The notes beneath the pieces were generated by a model that saw only the letters and a program-made list of their open reading frames with translations, had not been told where the DNA came from and searched no databases. From the NCBI GenBank assembly GCA_018663505.1, contig JABJQG010000048.1:106591-170590 (forward strand): a stretch of 64,000 nucleotides of DNA, in the 5' to 3' direction. The stretch comes from Pseudobdellovibrionaceae bacterium. GTDB taxonomy: Bacteria; Bdellovibrionota; Bdellovibrionia; Bdellovibrionales; UBA1609. A program made the position numbers and the translations under genes. This document shows positions 1 to 8,722 of the stretch, piece by piece; the stretch's first letter is position 1; each line of letters opens with the position of its first letter.

Positions 1-845
1 CTTTTTTAATTCCCGCTATAATTGCAAATATGGCCTCTGGTCATGTGAGTATAAAGTATGGCCTTAAAGGGCCTAACTACTCAGTAACTTCAGCTTGCGC
101 TTCCGGCAATCACTCTCTTGGCGAGTCTTTTAATTACATAAAAAATGGCATGTGTGACGTAATGGTCTCTGGTGGAACAGAGTCCGTAGTCAGCGATCTT
201 GGTATTGGCGGCTTTGCTGCAATGAAAGCCCTTTCTACCAGAAATGAAACACCTCAAAAGGCCTCACGCCCCTGGGATCAGGACCGAGATGGTTTTGTAC
301 TCAGCGAAGGTTCCTCAATTTTAATTTTAGAGGAGTATGAACATGCAAAAGCCCGTGGCGCTAAAATTTACGCAGAGCTTAAAGGTTATGGGGTGTCCTC
401 GGACGCTCATCACATGACCACTCCTTCACCTGATGGCGCTGGAGCCTCTCGAGCCATGAATATGTGTTTAAAAAGTGCTGGTGCCAACCCTGAGGACATT
501 CAGTACGTGAATGCCCACGGAACATCCACACCCGCTGGCGATATGTTAGAAACATTAGCTATTAAAAAATCATTTCGTAATCACGCAGACAAACTTTGGG
601 TTTCTTCTACTAAATCTATGACCGGGCACACTCTTGGTGCTGCTGGTGCCATAGAGAGTGCCTTTTCCATAATGAGTGTTTTTGACAACAAGGTGGCACC
701 AACAATCAATTTAGAGAACCCATCTGAGGGATGCGATTTAGACTATGTGCCGAACACGTCCAGAGAAAAGGAAATCACCATGGCTCTAAATAATAGCTTT
801 GGTTTTGGCGGCACAAATGCTTGTCTCATCTTCTCAAAAATTTAA
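1..845 (+). CDS. fabF: 3-oxoacyl-ACP synthase II, C-terminal part
   Basis: The reading frame is open from base 3, so the gene begins upstream of the window; the ATG at 30 is internal. About 280 residues remain of the roughly 410 usual for the family. The condensing-enzyme active site is complete: catalytic Cys in VTSACASG (residue 32 of the fragment), the first His in NAHGTSTPAGD and the second His in SMTGHTLGAAG. The C-terminus FGFGGTNACLIF is typical of FabF. The family elongates acyl-ACP with malonyl-ACP in cytoplasmic type II fatty acid synthesis. Other fab genes, if present, lie outside the window. FabB is the main alternative; the SVTSACASG context and position before rpiB/glyA favour FabF. 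Confidence 0.93.
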   Translation, partial: FLIPAIIANMASGHVSIKYGLKGPNYSVTSACASGNHSLGESFNYIKNGMCDVMVSGGTESVVSDLGIGGFAAMKALSTRNETPQKASRPWDQDRDGFVLSEGSSILILEEYEHAKARGAKIYAELKGYGVSSDAHHMTTPSPDGAGASRAMNMCLKSAGANPEDIQYVNAHGTSTPAGDMLETLAIKKSFRNHADKLWVSSTKSMTGHTLGAAGAIESAFSIMSVFDNKVAPTINLENPSEGCDLDYVPNTSREKEITMALNNSFGFGGTNACLIFSKI

Positions 846-963
846 CTCCCCGCTACATATAATAAAAATCTATCTTTAGAAAAAATTAATAAACAATTTT
901 CTAAATGAAAATCTAATCTTGCTTTATGAATATTGAAGAGCTAAATTCTTGCTGGAGGTTCTT

Positions 964-1395
964 ATGAATGTATACATAGCTTCAGACCACGGTGGGTTTA
1001 ACCTTAAGTCTTACCTTATAAAAAATAATCCAAGCATGAAGTTCCAAGATTTAGGGCCAACCAACACGGACTCTGTGGACTACCCAGATTACGCCAAGCA
1101 AGTCTGCGAAAAACTAAAGCAAGACCCTCAGTCCCTAGGCATACTGATTTGCGGCTCAGGTCAGGGTATGGCCATGAGTGCCAACAAGTATGCACATATC
1201 CGCGCGGCACTGTGCTGGAACCAAGAGTTAGCTGAACTTTCAAAATTACATAATGATGCGAATATTCTTTGCATGGGCGAACGAGTGATTGAAAAAGATT
1301 TGGCTTTAAATATTTTGTCTACATTCTTAGAAACAAAATTTGAAGGCGGACGTCACGAACGACGCGTTCAAAAAATGAAGGAGATTGCACAATGA
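964..1395 (+). CDS. rpiB: Ribose-5-phosphate isomerase B (RpiB/LacAB family)
   Basis: The 143-residue product begins [11 protein letters not shown] and carries the family signature [14 protein letters not shown] with the catalytic Cys near residue 65. The C-terminal GGRHERRV phosphate-binding motif is also present. The family interconverts ribose 5-phosphate and ribulose 5-phosphate in the pentose phosphate pathway. I place the start at the ATG at 964 because GGAGG at 954-958 lies five bases upstream; the frame also extends to a TTG at 949, which would overlap that ribosome binding site. The last four bases overlap the start of glyA (ATGA), so the two are probably translationally coupled, as in many bacteria. 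Confidence 0.93.
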   Translation: MNVYIASDHGGFNLKSYLIKNNPSMKFQDLGPTNTDSVDYPDYAKQVCEKLKQDPQSLGILICGSGQGMAMSANKYAHIRAALCWNQELAELSKLHNDANILCMGERVIEKDLALNILSTFLETKFEGGRHERRVQKMKEIAQ

Positions 1396-2630
1396 TTAAA
1401 AGTTCCAATGACGAATTTGTATTTTCTGCTATTAAAAAAGAACTCCATAGACAAGAGTTTGGTTTAGAGATGATAGCATCAGAAAATTACGTTTCTAATG
1501 ATGTTCTCAAAGCGCAAGGCTCAATTCTTACTAATAAATATGCTGAAGGCTACCCTGGAAAACGTTATTATGGTGGATGCGAGGTGGTAGACACTATCGA
1601 GCAGGTTGCCATTGATCGGGCCAAAGAAATTTTTTCTGCAGAACATGTTAATGTGCAACCTCACTCTGGATCTCAAGCAAATATGGCTGTATACTTAGCC
1701 GCATGTAACAAGGGTGATACTATTTTAGGTATGGATTTATCTAACGGTGGTCACCTGACTCATGGCTCTCCAGTAAATTTTAGTGGATTACTTTTTAATG
1801 CTACATCCTATGGTATTGACGAATCCACTCACAGAATTAATTATGATAAAATTTTAGATACTGCAAAAAAAGAAAAACCTAAAATGATTATTGCTGGTTA
1901 CTCAGCGTATCCACGAACTTTGGATTTTGCCAAATTTCGAGAAATTGCAGATAGTGTTGATGCCAAACTTTTAGTGGACATGGCCCACTTTGCTGGGCTT
2001 GTAGCCACTGGCGCTCACCCCTCCCCTATTCCTTATGCCGATTATGTGACAACTACCACTCATAAAACACTCAGAGGTCCCCGAGGCGGAATGATTTTAT
2101 GCAAAGAAGAATATGCTAAAAAATTGAACTCCAGAATTTTCCCTGGTATCCAGGGTGGACCTCTAGAGCATGTTATCGCTGCCAAAGCCGTAAGTTTTAA
2201 TGAGATTTTACAGCCTGAGTTTAAAACATATATCGACCAAGTGGTGTTAAATGCAAAAGCATTAGCAGATAGCTTATTATCTGAGGGTTTTAATTTGGTT
2301 ACTGGTGGAACAGATAATCACTTAATTCTTATGGATTTATCTGACCGTGACATAACTGGTAAGGACGCTGAACATGCCTTAGAGAGTGCCGGAATTACTA
2401 CCAACAAAAATACAGTACCCAACGAAAAAAGATCTCCATTTGTAACTTCAGGAGTAAGACTAGGAACCCCCGCTCTCACCACAAGGGGCTTCAAAGAAAA
2501 TGAAATGAAACTAATTGGAAGTTGGATTTCTGAGGTGTTAAACAATATTTCCAATACAGATGTGCAAGAAAAGATTAAGAATCAAGTGATAGAACTCTGT
2601 AAAAAGTATCCTCTAGGGTATGCTGAGTAG
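1392..2630 (+). CDS. glyA: Serine hydroxymethyltransferase
   Basis: The full-length 412-residue product belongs to the PLP-dependent SHMT family, which converts serine and tetrahydrofolate to glycine and 5,10-methylene-THF in the cytoplasm. Visible motifs are EMIASENY near the N-terminus, [25 protein letters not shown], and the PLP-lysine motif [14 protein letters not shown] around residue 225. The ATG overlaps the rpiB stop by four bases. No transcription terminator is obvious directly after the stop; a structured repeat lies 110 bases downstream. Confidence 0.96.
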   Translation: MIKSSNDEFVFSAIKKELHRQEFGLEMIASENYVSNDVLKAQGSILTNKYAEGYPGKRYYGGCEVVDTIEQVAIDRAKEIFSAEHVNVQPHSGSQANMAVYLAACNKGDTILGMDLSNGGHLTHGSPVNFSGLLFNATSYGIDESTHRINYDKILDTAKKEKPKMIIAGYSAYPRTLDFAKFREIADSVDAKLLVDMAHFAGLVATGAHPSPIPYADYVTTTTHKTLRGPRGGMILCKEEYAKKLNSRIFPGIQGGPLEHVIAAKAVSFNEILQPEFKTYIDQVVLNAKALADSLLSEGFNLVTGGTDNHLILMDLSDRDITGKDAEHALESAGITTNKNTVPNEKRSPFVTSGVRLGTPALTTRGFKENEMKLIGSWISEVLNNISNTDVQEKIKNQVIELCKKYPLGYAE

Positions 2631-2738
2631 TTTTATTTTTTGATTTGCAATTCAGGTTTAAACTCGAAAGTAGATTATATGAGTGTCTGGGTATTGAGTT
2701 CGGCTGAAGGAAATATGTCACTCAATTGAAGTATACAA

Positions 2739-2905
2739 CAGCCTCATTTCCTCACAAATTGCTGCGCAATTGGTCGAGGCCTAAAAATTAAAACAAAGAG
2801 CAATATAAGCTTTTATTTTTTTAGATTCTTTAAAACGCGAAGCGCTCTGAAAGAGCGAGGGCAGGAGCCCGAGTTTTAAAGAATAAGAGCCAGGATGGCT
2901 CACTG
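2739..2905 (+). repeat. Dispersed structured element, copy 1
   Basis: This is the first of two related intergenic copies (the other is at 28412-28570). It contains a hairpin at 2757-2771 (6-bp stem, 3-nt loop), then a 12-bp outer stem (2825-2836 with 2873-2884). That stem encloses two hairpins, at 2843-2857 (loop GAA) and 2859-2870 (loop AGGA). A last hairpin lies at 2887-2901. The two copies differ at paired positions in ways that keep pairing, which argues for selection on RNA structure. It lies between glyA and the M23 peptidase gene. The gap 2631-3017 contains no convincing gene. Function is unknown. Confidence 0.75.
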
Positions 2906-3017
2906 TTTGTTTGAAATACTTACCTACAACCTATTACATATGGACTTCCGGCCAAACCCTAACCAGCTTTTAACGCCCCCCCTGTTCATCAAAAGAAAAT
3001 AAAGTTATGATGACTAT

Positions 3018-3590
3018 ATGAAAACTCTGATATTAACAGCAACCTTTGCTCTACTTACAACCTCATGCTCCACAACCTACAGAGCTCCAAGGGGTTATAA
3101 GTCACCAGACACATACTCTTCTCCCAACAAGTACCTAGGCCCCAAGTATCGCTCTGCCCAATTATCAACAAATCAAAAAAGAACATCTAAAATAAGACCA
3201 CAACATGGCATAGCTTTTATTTGGCCCATTAATAAAGCTAAATTGTCACAAAAATTTTCTCCAAGTCACAATACATCTCATGCTGGAATTGATTTAGCTA
3301 GCCACCGCGGTACTCCAATTTTAGCCGCCCATGAAGGTACCATAATCTTTGCCGGAAAAAAGTATCGAGGCTATGGCAATATGATCATCATTGAACGGGA
3401 TGATGACTGGGGTTCTCTATATGCACATCTTGACAAACTCTATATAAAAAGTGGCGAGTACGTAAAACAAGGCGAAGTGATCGGAACCATGGGGCGTACA
3501 GGTCGTGCAACAGGTGTGCACTTACATTTTGAACTGATTTATCAGAAAATACCTGTGGATCCAATACCTCATCTAAGACAAGCTATCTAG
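3018..3590 (+). CDS. M23-family metalloendopeptidase, probable lipoprotein
   Basis: The 190-residue product starts with a signal sequence ending LLTTSC, with a lipoprotein-type Cys at residue 17; the lipobox is weak. A basic, Tyr/Ser-rich linker follows, then a LytM/M23 domain (about residues 65-185). The zinc and catalytic motifs are HAGIDLAS, YAHLDKL and HLHFELIY. Such proteins cut peptide crosslinks in peptidoglycan or act as activators of amidases (NlpD/EnvC type). All metal-binding residues appear present, so catalytic activity is plausible. The domain is probably periplasmic. A bidirectional terminator follows, so it is likely monocistronic. Confidence 0.88.
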   Translation: MKTLILTATFALLTTSCSTTYRAPRGYKSPDTYSSPNKYLGPKYRSAQLSTNQKRTSKIRPQHGIAFIWPINKAKLSQKFSPSHNTSHAGIDLASHRGTPILAAHEGTIIFAGKKYRGYGNMIIIERDDDWGSLYAHLDKLYIKSGEYVKQGEVIGTMGRTGRATGVHLHFELIYQKIPVDPIPHLRQAI

Positions 3591-3593
3591 AAA

Positions 3594-3628
3594 CAAAAAA
3601 AAGGAGCCCTAAGGCTCCAATTTTTTAA
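3594..3628. terminator. Bidirectional intrinsic terminator
   Basis: Stem GGAGCC (3603-3608) and GGCTCC (3613-3618) with loop CTAA. It is followed by a T-run on the plus strand and preceded by an A-run, so it can serve both the M23 gene and the convergent gene ending at 3647. Confidence 0.85.
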
Positions 3629-3646
3629 TCTAAATGTAGATTCTAA

Positions 3647-4636
3647 TTACATGGATGCAATAAGAACTAAGTTATATTTTACTTCAGACTCTTTCATAAA
3701 AGAAACTGAGCTTGTGTCCCTAATGTCACGGCCTTGAGTTGCGCTCAAATCAAGACTCAGGTTTTTAATAAGGCTGGCACTAATACCAAAAGTTAAGCCA
3801 AGCTCATCTAGATTACTCACGGAATAATCACCATTTGGAGTTTGCTTTGCAAGTGGTAAAGTTGACTTTGTATCATTAATGTTTTTACCCGTATTATTAT
3901 ACTGATGATAGTAATAAAGTGTAGAATAGAAACCCACTTTTTTCGTGGTCTGATGTGAAAGTACTAAATCATGGTAGAACCAAGATGCCACCTGACCAGC
4001 CTCAGAGTTAGTGTAACCATACACTGACATAAGGTCATTAAAAGATAGACTTAGTTTTTTACCTAAATCCCAACCCATAGCATTATACATTCTAACATTC
4101 TGATTGCCTGTTTTTTGTAAACCAGCTGTCACAGGAAAATAATATCTAAATTGAGTATCTAAAGTAGTCCCCCAAAATTTTGCCATTTTACTATCGCGGT
4201 ACCTAACCATAACCTTGTCATGCTCTAAAGATCCATCCTGAGAGGTATCAAAAGTAAAATAAGGTCTTACAGAAACTCTTTTACTTAAGTCTTTACCAAA
4301 TTTGTAATCCACATTGATATAAGTCAGACTTGATGTAGCAAAGTTTCCATAATTTACATTTTTGGCCTTAAAACTATTATCAGATAAAATCACTGTACCC
4401 CAAGGACTCTTCTTTGCTCCCGCTTTTTTTTGTGTAATTTTAGTTGTGCTTGTATCAACCAAAGCTGGGGCCATAGCATTAACTGGTGTTGCTTGTGCTG
4501 AGGCTGATGTTTGTACCTTTGAGTTTGTATTGGTCGTTGGCGTGGCGCTAGCTGATGCTGTTGCGTCTGTGTTTGCAAAAGCTATGTTTGCAGAAAGTGC
4601 AACGATAATAGCTCCAATCAGTGATGTTTTATTCAT
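3647..4636 (-). CDS. Exported outer-membrane beta-barrel-like protein
   Basis: I do not recognise a named family. I take the start as the ATG at 4636, giving MNKTSLIGAII, because GGGGGAA lies just upstream on the minus strand. The longer frame back to 4759 lacks a signal peptide at its front. The 329-residue product has a cleavable signal (about residues 1-22), then an Ala/Thr/Ser/Asn-rich segment of about 50 residues, and then alternating hydrophobic/aromatic strands. The strands suggest a porin-like barrel. The C-terminus NLVLIASM does not end in Phe, so insertion by BAM is less certain. Confidence 0.6.
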   Translation of the reverse strand: MNKTSLIGAIIVALSANIAFANTDATASASATPTTNTNSKVQTSASAQATPVNAMAPALVDTSTTKITQKKAGAKKSPWGTVILSDNSFKAKNVNYGNFATSSLTYINVDYKFGKDLSKRVSVRPYFTFDTSQDGSLEHDKVMVRYRDSKMAKFWGTTLDTQFRYYFPVTAGLQKTGNQNVRMYNAMGWDLGKKLSLSFNDLMSVYGYTNSEAGQVASWFYHDLVLSHQTTKKVGFYSTLYYYHQYNNTGKNINDTKSTLPLAKQTPNGDYSVSNLDELGLTFGISASLIKNLSLDLSATQGRDIRDTSSVSFMKESEVKYNLVLIASM

Positions 4637-5094
4637 ATTATTCCCCCTAATATGGTTTATCTTAAACAGCAGCTTCCCCCTTATTGAATCACTACCGCCA
4701 AAAATTGATGTCTTTATCAAAACTCCAATTAGCCCGACTTTAACCCAGCATAGCTTCATAAAACAAAGGAATTCTGAGATTAATTGTAAATTTTACAATG
4801 CGTTATCTAATTAAATATACAGGGGTTTTTCGATTTCTTTGTAATTTTTATATGGATACATTTGTGTCATTAACGCGGTGCTATTGTCAAAAGTGAAACT
4901 ATACATTTTTGTAAAACAGAGGATGAGGCAAGTGTTTATGGTGAAAACAACACTATAATAATTTCAAAAAAGCCTTATATTTTAAACACATAGAGGGGTG
5001 TTCCCTTCCCAAAAATGACAAGACCTGTTATAATCTTCAGCTGTATGGATTAATTGCCACAGCTTTTCTCAAACAAACCATAAAAGGAAATATT
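4637..5094. other. Divergent promoter region
   Basis: This 458-base gap lies between two divergent envelope-protein genes. It is AT-rich and has no supportable ORF. A possible plus-strand -10 box, TATAAT at 5029-5034, lies about 60 bases before the downstream start, with a poor -35 match (TTCCCA at 5006-5011). I see no clear operator or RNA element. Confidence 0.4.
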
Positions 5095-6102
5095 ATGTTA
5101 CGTGATTTCAATTTAATACACGCAATTAAAGCTCAAAAGAAATTTACGGACGTTCATCTCTACTGCCTACTTATTTTTATTTTTCTAATGGCCCCTTTTA
5201 CAATGGCAACGGAAAAAATATCTAGCCAGGCACCCCTTCAAACTCTAAACACGAAAAGCGCTAAAAAAACAAATCTGAGTGCCGTAAAGCTAAAAACTAA
5301 AAAAAGTTTTACTAAGGATATAGACAAAACGATTACTAACAAGGAGTTAAGAACTCTAACAGGATCAAAATCTAAATACAGTATGTCCATTGGCTCAACA
5401 TATATTGGTGGCAGCATTCTGCAGCCCTTTGGCAAAATACGACCTAGTATTTTTGGTGACAGTCAAGATGCCAGGTCTACTAACCTCTCAGGTACGGTTT
5501 CTCTACGCTATAGACTCAGCAGTCATGGTTCTATAAGCGCAGGAAGCGGTATTTCATTTTTAAGACCTTGGCACGAAAACAATAACACCTCTCTTAGTGA
5601 TCCATTTTTAGCTTATACAACCGCTTACAAACTGGGCCCTTTACAAGTTCTTACAATTCCTAAGTTTACCCTTGGTACCTCCAACTCATCTAGAGAGGTT
5701 AGCCGCATTGGACATTTTGATTTTACAAATTTTTTCTACAACAAGCTTTACGATAGCAGACTCACAGTAGGAATGGTATTTACTTACAGACAATATGACT
5801 ACTACTCCACTGCCGATCCTGAGAGCACTAATTATTTAATTAGTCTTTTGCCGCTAGCTGAGTACAAACTCACTGACACATACGCATTAAAAACATTGTT
5901 ATCATATTCTTTTTCACATGGGATTAAAGACAAGTCTCAAAGCCCTTTTGATATGCATCAGGGACGCCTTGTGCAGGCTGTAGGAGTAAGAATTTCAGTG
6001 AATCGGGATATGAACCTATACCCCAGTATATTATTTACTCCAAAAAACCTGGTGCTTGCTGATACCAACTTTAGCTTAAACTTAACCATGAACGCTTTTT
6101 AG
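5095..6102 (+). CDS. Exported beta-barrel-like protein of unknown function
   Basis: The 335-residue product has a long n-region, then a hydrophobic stretch (about residues 26-42, ending APFTMATEK) that reads as a signal peptide. A Lys/Thr-rich linker (to about residue 80) leads into a domain of alternating beta strands ending SLNLTMNAF. The terminal Phe and strand pattern fit an outer-membrane barrel. AAAAGGAAA precedes the ATG. It is divergent from the barrel-like gene at 3647-4636, which has a similar linker-then-barrel design. I cannot name its substrate. Confidence 0.6.
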   Translation: MLRDFNLIHAIKAQKKFTDVHLYCLLIFIFLMAPFTMATEKISSQAPLQTLNTKSAKKTNLSAVKLKTKKSFTKDIDKTITNKELRTLTGSKSKYSMSIGSTYIGGSILQPFGKIRPSIFGDSQDARSTNLSGTVSLRYRLSSHGSISAGSGISFLRPWHENNNTSLSDPFLAYTTAYKLGPLQVLTIPKFTLGTSNSSREVSRIGHFDFTNFFYNKLYDSRLTVGMVFTYRQYDYYSTADPESTNYLISLLPLAEYKLTDTYALKTLLSYSFSHGIKDKSQSPFDMHQGRLVQAVGVRISVNRDMNLYPSILFTPKNLVLADTNFSLNLTMNAF

Positions 6103-6190
6103 TAACCATGAATGACCAATGAGCTTTAAAATATATCTTCACTTGAGTTATTAAAAAACAAACTAGCCTCAAACAAAGTAAAAATAATCA

Positions 6191-6988
6191 ATGGATCAAT
6201 TTACAAAAATTTTAAGTAAAGAACCTCTATCCATACTTCTCCATATACATAAAAAATTTAGAAATTTTGAGAAAGCTATATCACCACAGGACTTAGCTTC
6301 TGAAGCTCAGTTTCATGGACTGCTTGAGCTTACAAATTTGTTTATTCAACAATACAGCGTCGATTATAATAACCTAACACCCTCTTACGAAAGGTTAAAA
6401 CAAACTCCTTCCATACCAAATATTTCTCATTTTTTAGCCCTCATTGAACGCCAACTGCACCTCAACAATGTTAAAACTGAATTTGATGTCACCACAATAG
6501 ACCAGCTCACTAAATCTCGAACCACTTTTCCATTATCAATAATTCTACATAATGTGCGATCCGCCCACAATATAGGTTCCATATTTCGTAGCTGTGAGGG
6601 CTTAGGAGTCAAAAAACTATATTTAACCGGCTACACCTCTACTCCAGAAAACCCAAGGCTTGCCACAACGGCACTTGGAGCCGATAAGCATATACCTTGG
6701 GATCACACAGACGACGTACTTAAAAAAATTAATCAGCTTCAGAAACAAAACATACTAGTGGCTGCATTTGAAACATCTGAACAAGCTATAGTCTATGAAG
6801 GCCACAGAATTCCCTCAGAAGAAGCTGTATTCGTTTTTGGCAACGAACGCTATGGCCTAGAGCCGGAAGTGCTTCAGGCTGCTGACCGTATCTACAAAGT
6901 ACCTATGTGGGGTCGTAAAAACTCACTCAATGTATCCAATACAGTAAGTCTGGTCTGTGCATTAAAACGTGAAAAACATAAGAAGTAA
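6191..6988 (+). CDS. SpoU/TrmH-family RNA 2'-O-methyltransferase
   Basis: The 265-residue product has a roughly 115-residue N-terminal region followed by a SPOUT domain. All three SpoU motifs are visible: motif 1 NVRSAHNIGSIFRSCEG, motif 2 FVFGNERYGLEPE, and motif 3 NSLNVSNTVSLVCAL. Such enzymes form a trefoil knot, work as dimers, and methylate ribose 2'-OH in tRNA or rRNA using S-adenosylmethionine. The exact target (for example tRNA G18, tRNA position 34, or a 23S site) cannot be read from the sequence. The gene lies 52 bases upstream of tRNA-Val. Confidence 0.85.
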   Translation: MDQFTKILSKEPLSILLHIHKKFRNFEKAISPQDLASEAQFHGLLELTNLFIQQYSVDYNNLTPSYERLKQTPSIPNISHFLALIERQLHLNNVKTEFDVTTIDQLTKSRTTFPLSIILHNVRSAHNIGSIFRSCEGLGVKKLYLTGYTSTPENPRLATTALGADKHIPWDHTDDVLKKINQLQKQNILVAAFETSEQAIVYEGHRIPSEEAVFVFGNERYGLEPEVLQAADRIYKVPMWGRKNSLNVSNTVSLVCALKREKHKK

Positions 6989-7040
6989 TTGTTTTTCTCC
7001 ACAATCTTAGATAAATTAAAAGTTCATATTTTAACCATCT

Positions 7041-7116
7041 GCGGAATTAGCTCAGTTGGTAGAGCACCAGCTCGACATGTTGGTGGTCACAGGTTCAAGT
7101 CCTGTATTCCGCACCA
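7041..7116 (+). tRNA. tRNA-Val (GAC)
   Basis: The cloverleaf is complete with encoded CCA: a 7-bp perfect acceptor stem (7041-7047 with 7106-7112), D stem GCTC/GAGC, anticodon stem CCAGC/GTTGG with one G-T pair, T stem ACAGG/CCTGT and discriminator A. The seven-base anticodon loop is TCGACAT (7072-7078), giving anticodon GAC. Read this way, position 33 is C rather than the almost universal U. The fold otherwise looks intact and functional. Confidence 0.9.
7107..7116 (+). repeat. tRNA 3' end, left copy of a 10-bp direct repeat (possible att site)
   Basis: The last ten bases of tRNA-Val, TTCCGCACCA, recur exactly at 8543-8552. Duplication of a tRNA 3' end on the far side of an accessory gene is the usual scar of site-specific integration. 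Here the repeat is short and no integrase is present, so it is only suggestive. Confidence 0.35.
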
Positions 7117-7142
7117 GAGTGATTCAAAAATGAATCACTCTG
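7115..7142 (+). terminator. Hairpin after tRNA-Val
   Basis: A perfect 11- to 12-bp stem (7115-7126 with 7131-7142) and AAAA loop begins within the CCA end. There is no strong T-run. It may end the tRNA transcript or guide 3' processing. Confidence 0.6.
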
Positions 7143-7280
7143 ATATCAATATCTGAATCTCCACGCCTAATCACTGCGAGGAAACGTCATAAACTTGATG
7201 AGCCTCCATACTTAACTGCATATACTTACAGCTAGCTTTCTCGCCCTACGCACTAATTATAAGGTTATTTGTGCAAACTC

Positions 7281-7308
7281 TTGATCTATGCATAAATAAC
7301 ACTATAAT
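7281..7308 (+). promoter_or_regulatory. Sigma-70-like promoter of the Fic gene
   Basis: TTGATC (7281-7286) and TATAAT (7303-7308) are separated by 16 bases, a good match to the housekeeping consensus. A transcript from here would have a short leader of about 30 bases before the Fic ATG at 7348. Confidence 0.6.
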
Positions 7309-7336
7309 TGGTGCATAGGCAGATTCTATGCACCAA
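7308..7336. promoter_or_regulatory. Perfect operator-like palindrome in front of the Fic gene
   Basis: TTGGTGCATAG (7308-7318) is repeated as its exact inverse CTATGCACCAA (7326-7336) with a 7-base spacer. It starts at the last base of the -10 box and ends about 11 bases before the ATG. A further half-site-like CTATGCAT lies in the promoter spacer. The position fits repressor binding; the C-terminal winged helix of the Fic protein itself is the obvious candidate. Confidence 0.6.
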
Positions 7337-7347
7337 GGGATATAAGT

Positions 7348-8415
7348 ATGAGTTCATCACCCATCAGACCACTTCAAGAGTATGAGAACGTTGAAACTAC
7401 GAGAGTACTAAAGGCGCTTGTAAGGGCCCATAAAGCGCTTGGAGAGCTAAAAGGGCTGGCTTTGAGCATGCCTAATCAAAATATTCTACTGTCTACCCTT
7501 TCATTACAAGAAGCAAAAGAGAGCTCTGCAATTGAGAATATAATTACAACTCAAGATGATCTTTACCAAAGTAACTACCTAACACAAGAATTTACATCTT
7601 CTGAGGCAAAAGAAGTTCACAGTTACGCCAAAGCATTAAAGGTTGGCTTTGAACTTGTAACCACCACCGGTCTTTTAACAAATAGTTCCATTATTAAGAT
7701 ACAACAAACTATTGAAAATAATAATGCAGGCTTTAGGAAACAAGCTGGTACGACATTGATAAACAATAAAACCAAAGACATTATTTACACTCCCCCGCAG
7801 TCCGAAAAAGTGGTTTTAACTTTAATGGGGGAGCTTGAGCAATTTATTAATACAGACGATCTAAGTGATTATGATGTTCTTACAAAAATGGCAATGATCC
7901 ACCACCAGTTTGAAAGTATTCATCCATTTTATGATGGAAACGGAAGAACTGGTCGTATTATCAATATTCTATACCTAACAAAGCAAAATATTCTAGGAAC
8001 ACCTATTTTATATCTTTCTCGTTTTATTAACCAAAATAAAGATGAATATTACAAACTTTTACAGTCAGTCAGAGAAAGTGAAAACTGGGAACCATGGCTA
8101 TTATATATGTTAAAAGCTTTAGAGGTAACAGCTTTAGACACATCTAAGATGATTCAAGATTTAATACTATTGATGCAAGAATACAAACAAACTATAAAGG
8201 TAAAACTTCCTAAAATATATAGCCATGAATTGATCAACAATCTATTTAGTCACCCATACACAAAAAATGAATTTCTAGTTGAAGAGCTCGGTATTCATAG
8301 AAACACAGCGCGAAGGTATCTTGATAGCTTAGTGGTAATAGGTTTACTGAAAAAAGAAAAAATAGGTAATCAAAATTTTTATATAAATAAAAAATTATTT
8401 ATACTTTTATCTTAA
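7348..8415 (+). CDS. Fic-family protein with C-terminal winged helix
   Basis: The 355-residue product has the Fic active-site motif HPFYDGNGRTGR, with its catalytic His at residue 192. The self-inhibitory helix motif (S/T)xxxE(G/N) is present as SSAIEN, residues 59-64, placing it in class II (N-terminal inhibition). The C-terminal 70 residues (ELGIHRNTARRYLDSL, then GLLKKEKIG) look like a winged helix-turn-helix. Family members usually transfer AMP to protein hydroxyls, or act as regulators. The gene has its own promoter and palindrome, sits just after tRNA-Val, and is followed by toxin-antitoxin debris. This suggests accessory origin. Target unknown. Confidence 0.88.
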   Translation: MSSSPIRPLQEYENVETTRVLKALVRAHKALGELKGLALSMPNQNILLSTLSLQEAKESSAIENIITTQDDLYQSNYLTQEFTSSEAKEVHSYAKALKVGFELVTTTGLLTNSSIIKIQQTIENNNAGFRKQAGTTLINNKTKDIIYTPPQSEKVVLTLMGELEQFINTDDLSDYDVLTKMAMIHHQFESIHPFYDGNGRTGRIINILYLTKQNILGTPILYLSRFINQNKDEYYKLLQSVRESENWEPWLLYMLKALEVTALDTSKMIQDLILLMQEYKQTIKVKLPKIYSHELINNLFSHPYTKNEFLVEELGIHRNTARRYLDSLVVIGLLKKEKIGNQNFYINKKLFILLS

Positions 8416-8542
8416 GCTTTTAAACCCATAGAAATCGCTTACTTATCACTTTTTTATGAGTAAAAATAAAATGAGTTTGGCTTGTTCATGGCTTGTTTGA
8501 AAATAAACCTAAATGATAATAGGGAGTTATTGATTTTCCATC

Positions 8543-8552
8543 TTCCGCACCA
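8543..8552 (+). repeat. Right copy of the tRNA 3'-end repeat (possible att site)
   Basis: TTCCGCACCA repeats the last ten bases of tRNA-Val (7107-7116). The segment between the copies is 1.4 kb and holds only the Fic gene and its regulatory DNA. The match does not extend on either side, so chance cannot be ruled out. Confidence 0.35.
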
Positions 8553-8571
8553 ACTACACTTCTTGGTTATT

Positions 8572-8712
8572 TCAACTATCAACCAACTTTAAAAGTCTTT
8601 TTACCATAAGCTTGCTGATGTGCTTACAAAAAATATAATTCAACATCTCGCCTGGAGTTATAACTAAATTAATTTTTGCCTTTTTAAACTCTTTTTTATT
8701 AATTTTTTTCAT
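8572..8712 (-). pseudogene. HigA-like antitoxin remnant (46 codons)
   Basis: A short frame starts at ATG 8712 with GGAG upstream. It contains ITPGEMLNYIF, similar to the N-terminal PGE(M/V)L motif of HigA/VapI-type antitoxins. Those proteins continue into an Xre-like helix-turn-helix, which is missing here. It directly follows a toxin fragment on the same strand, in the HigB-then-HigA order. Most likely a decayed module. Confidence 0.45.
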
Positions 8713-8722
8713 AAAAATCTCC

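Noticed and set aside
875..906. Terminator after fabF
   Set aside because: An AT-only imperfect stem can be drawn, but it is weak and lacks a T-run, so I do not call it.
4362..4814. 150-codon plus-strand ORF opposite the barrel-protein gene
   Set aside because: It is a mirror of the Ala/Thr-rich segment and signal peptide on the other strand; its hydrophobic runs are an artefact of that composition.
8543..8552. Second tRNA gene or tRNA fragment gene
   Set aside because: Only the last ten bases of a tRNA match; no upstream stems are present.
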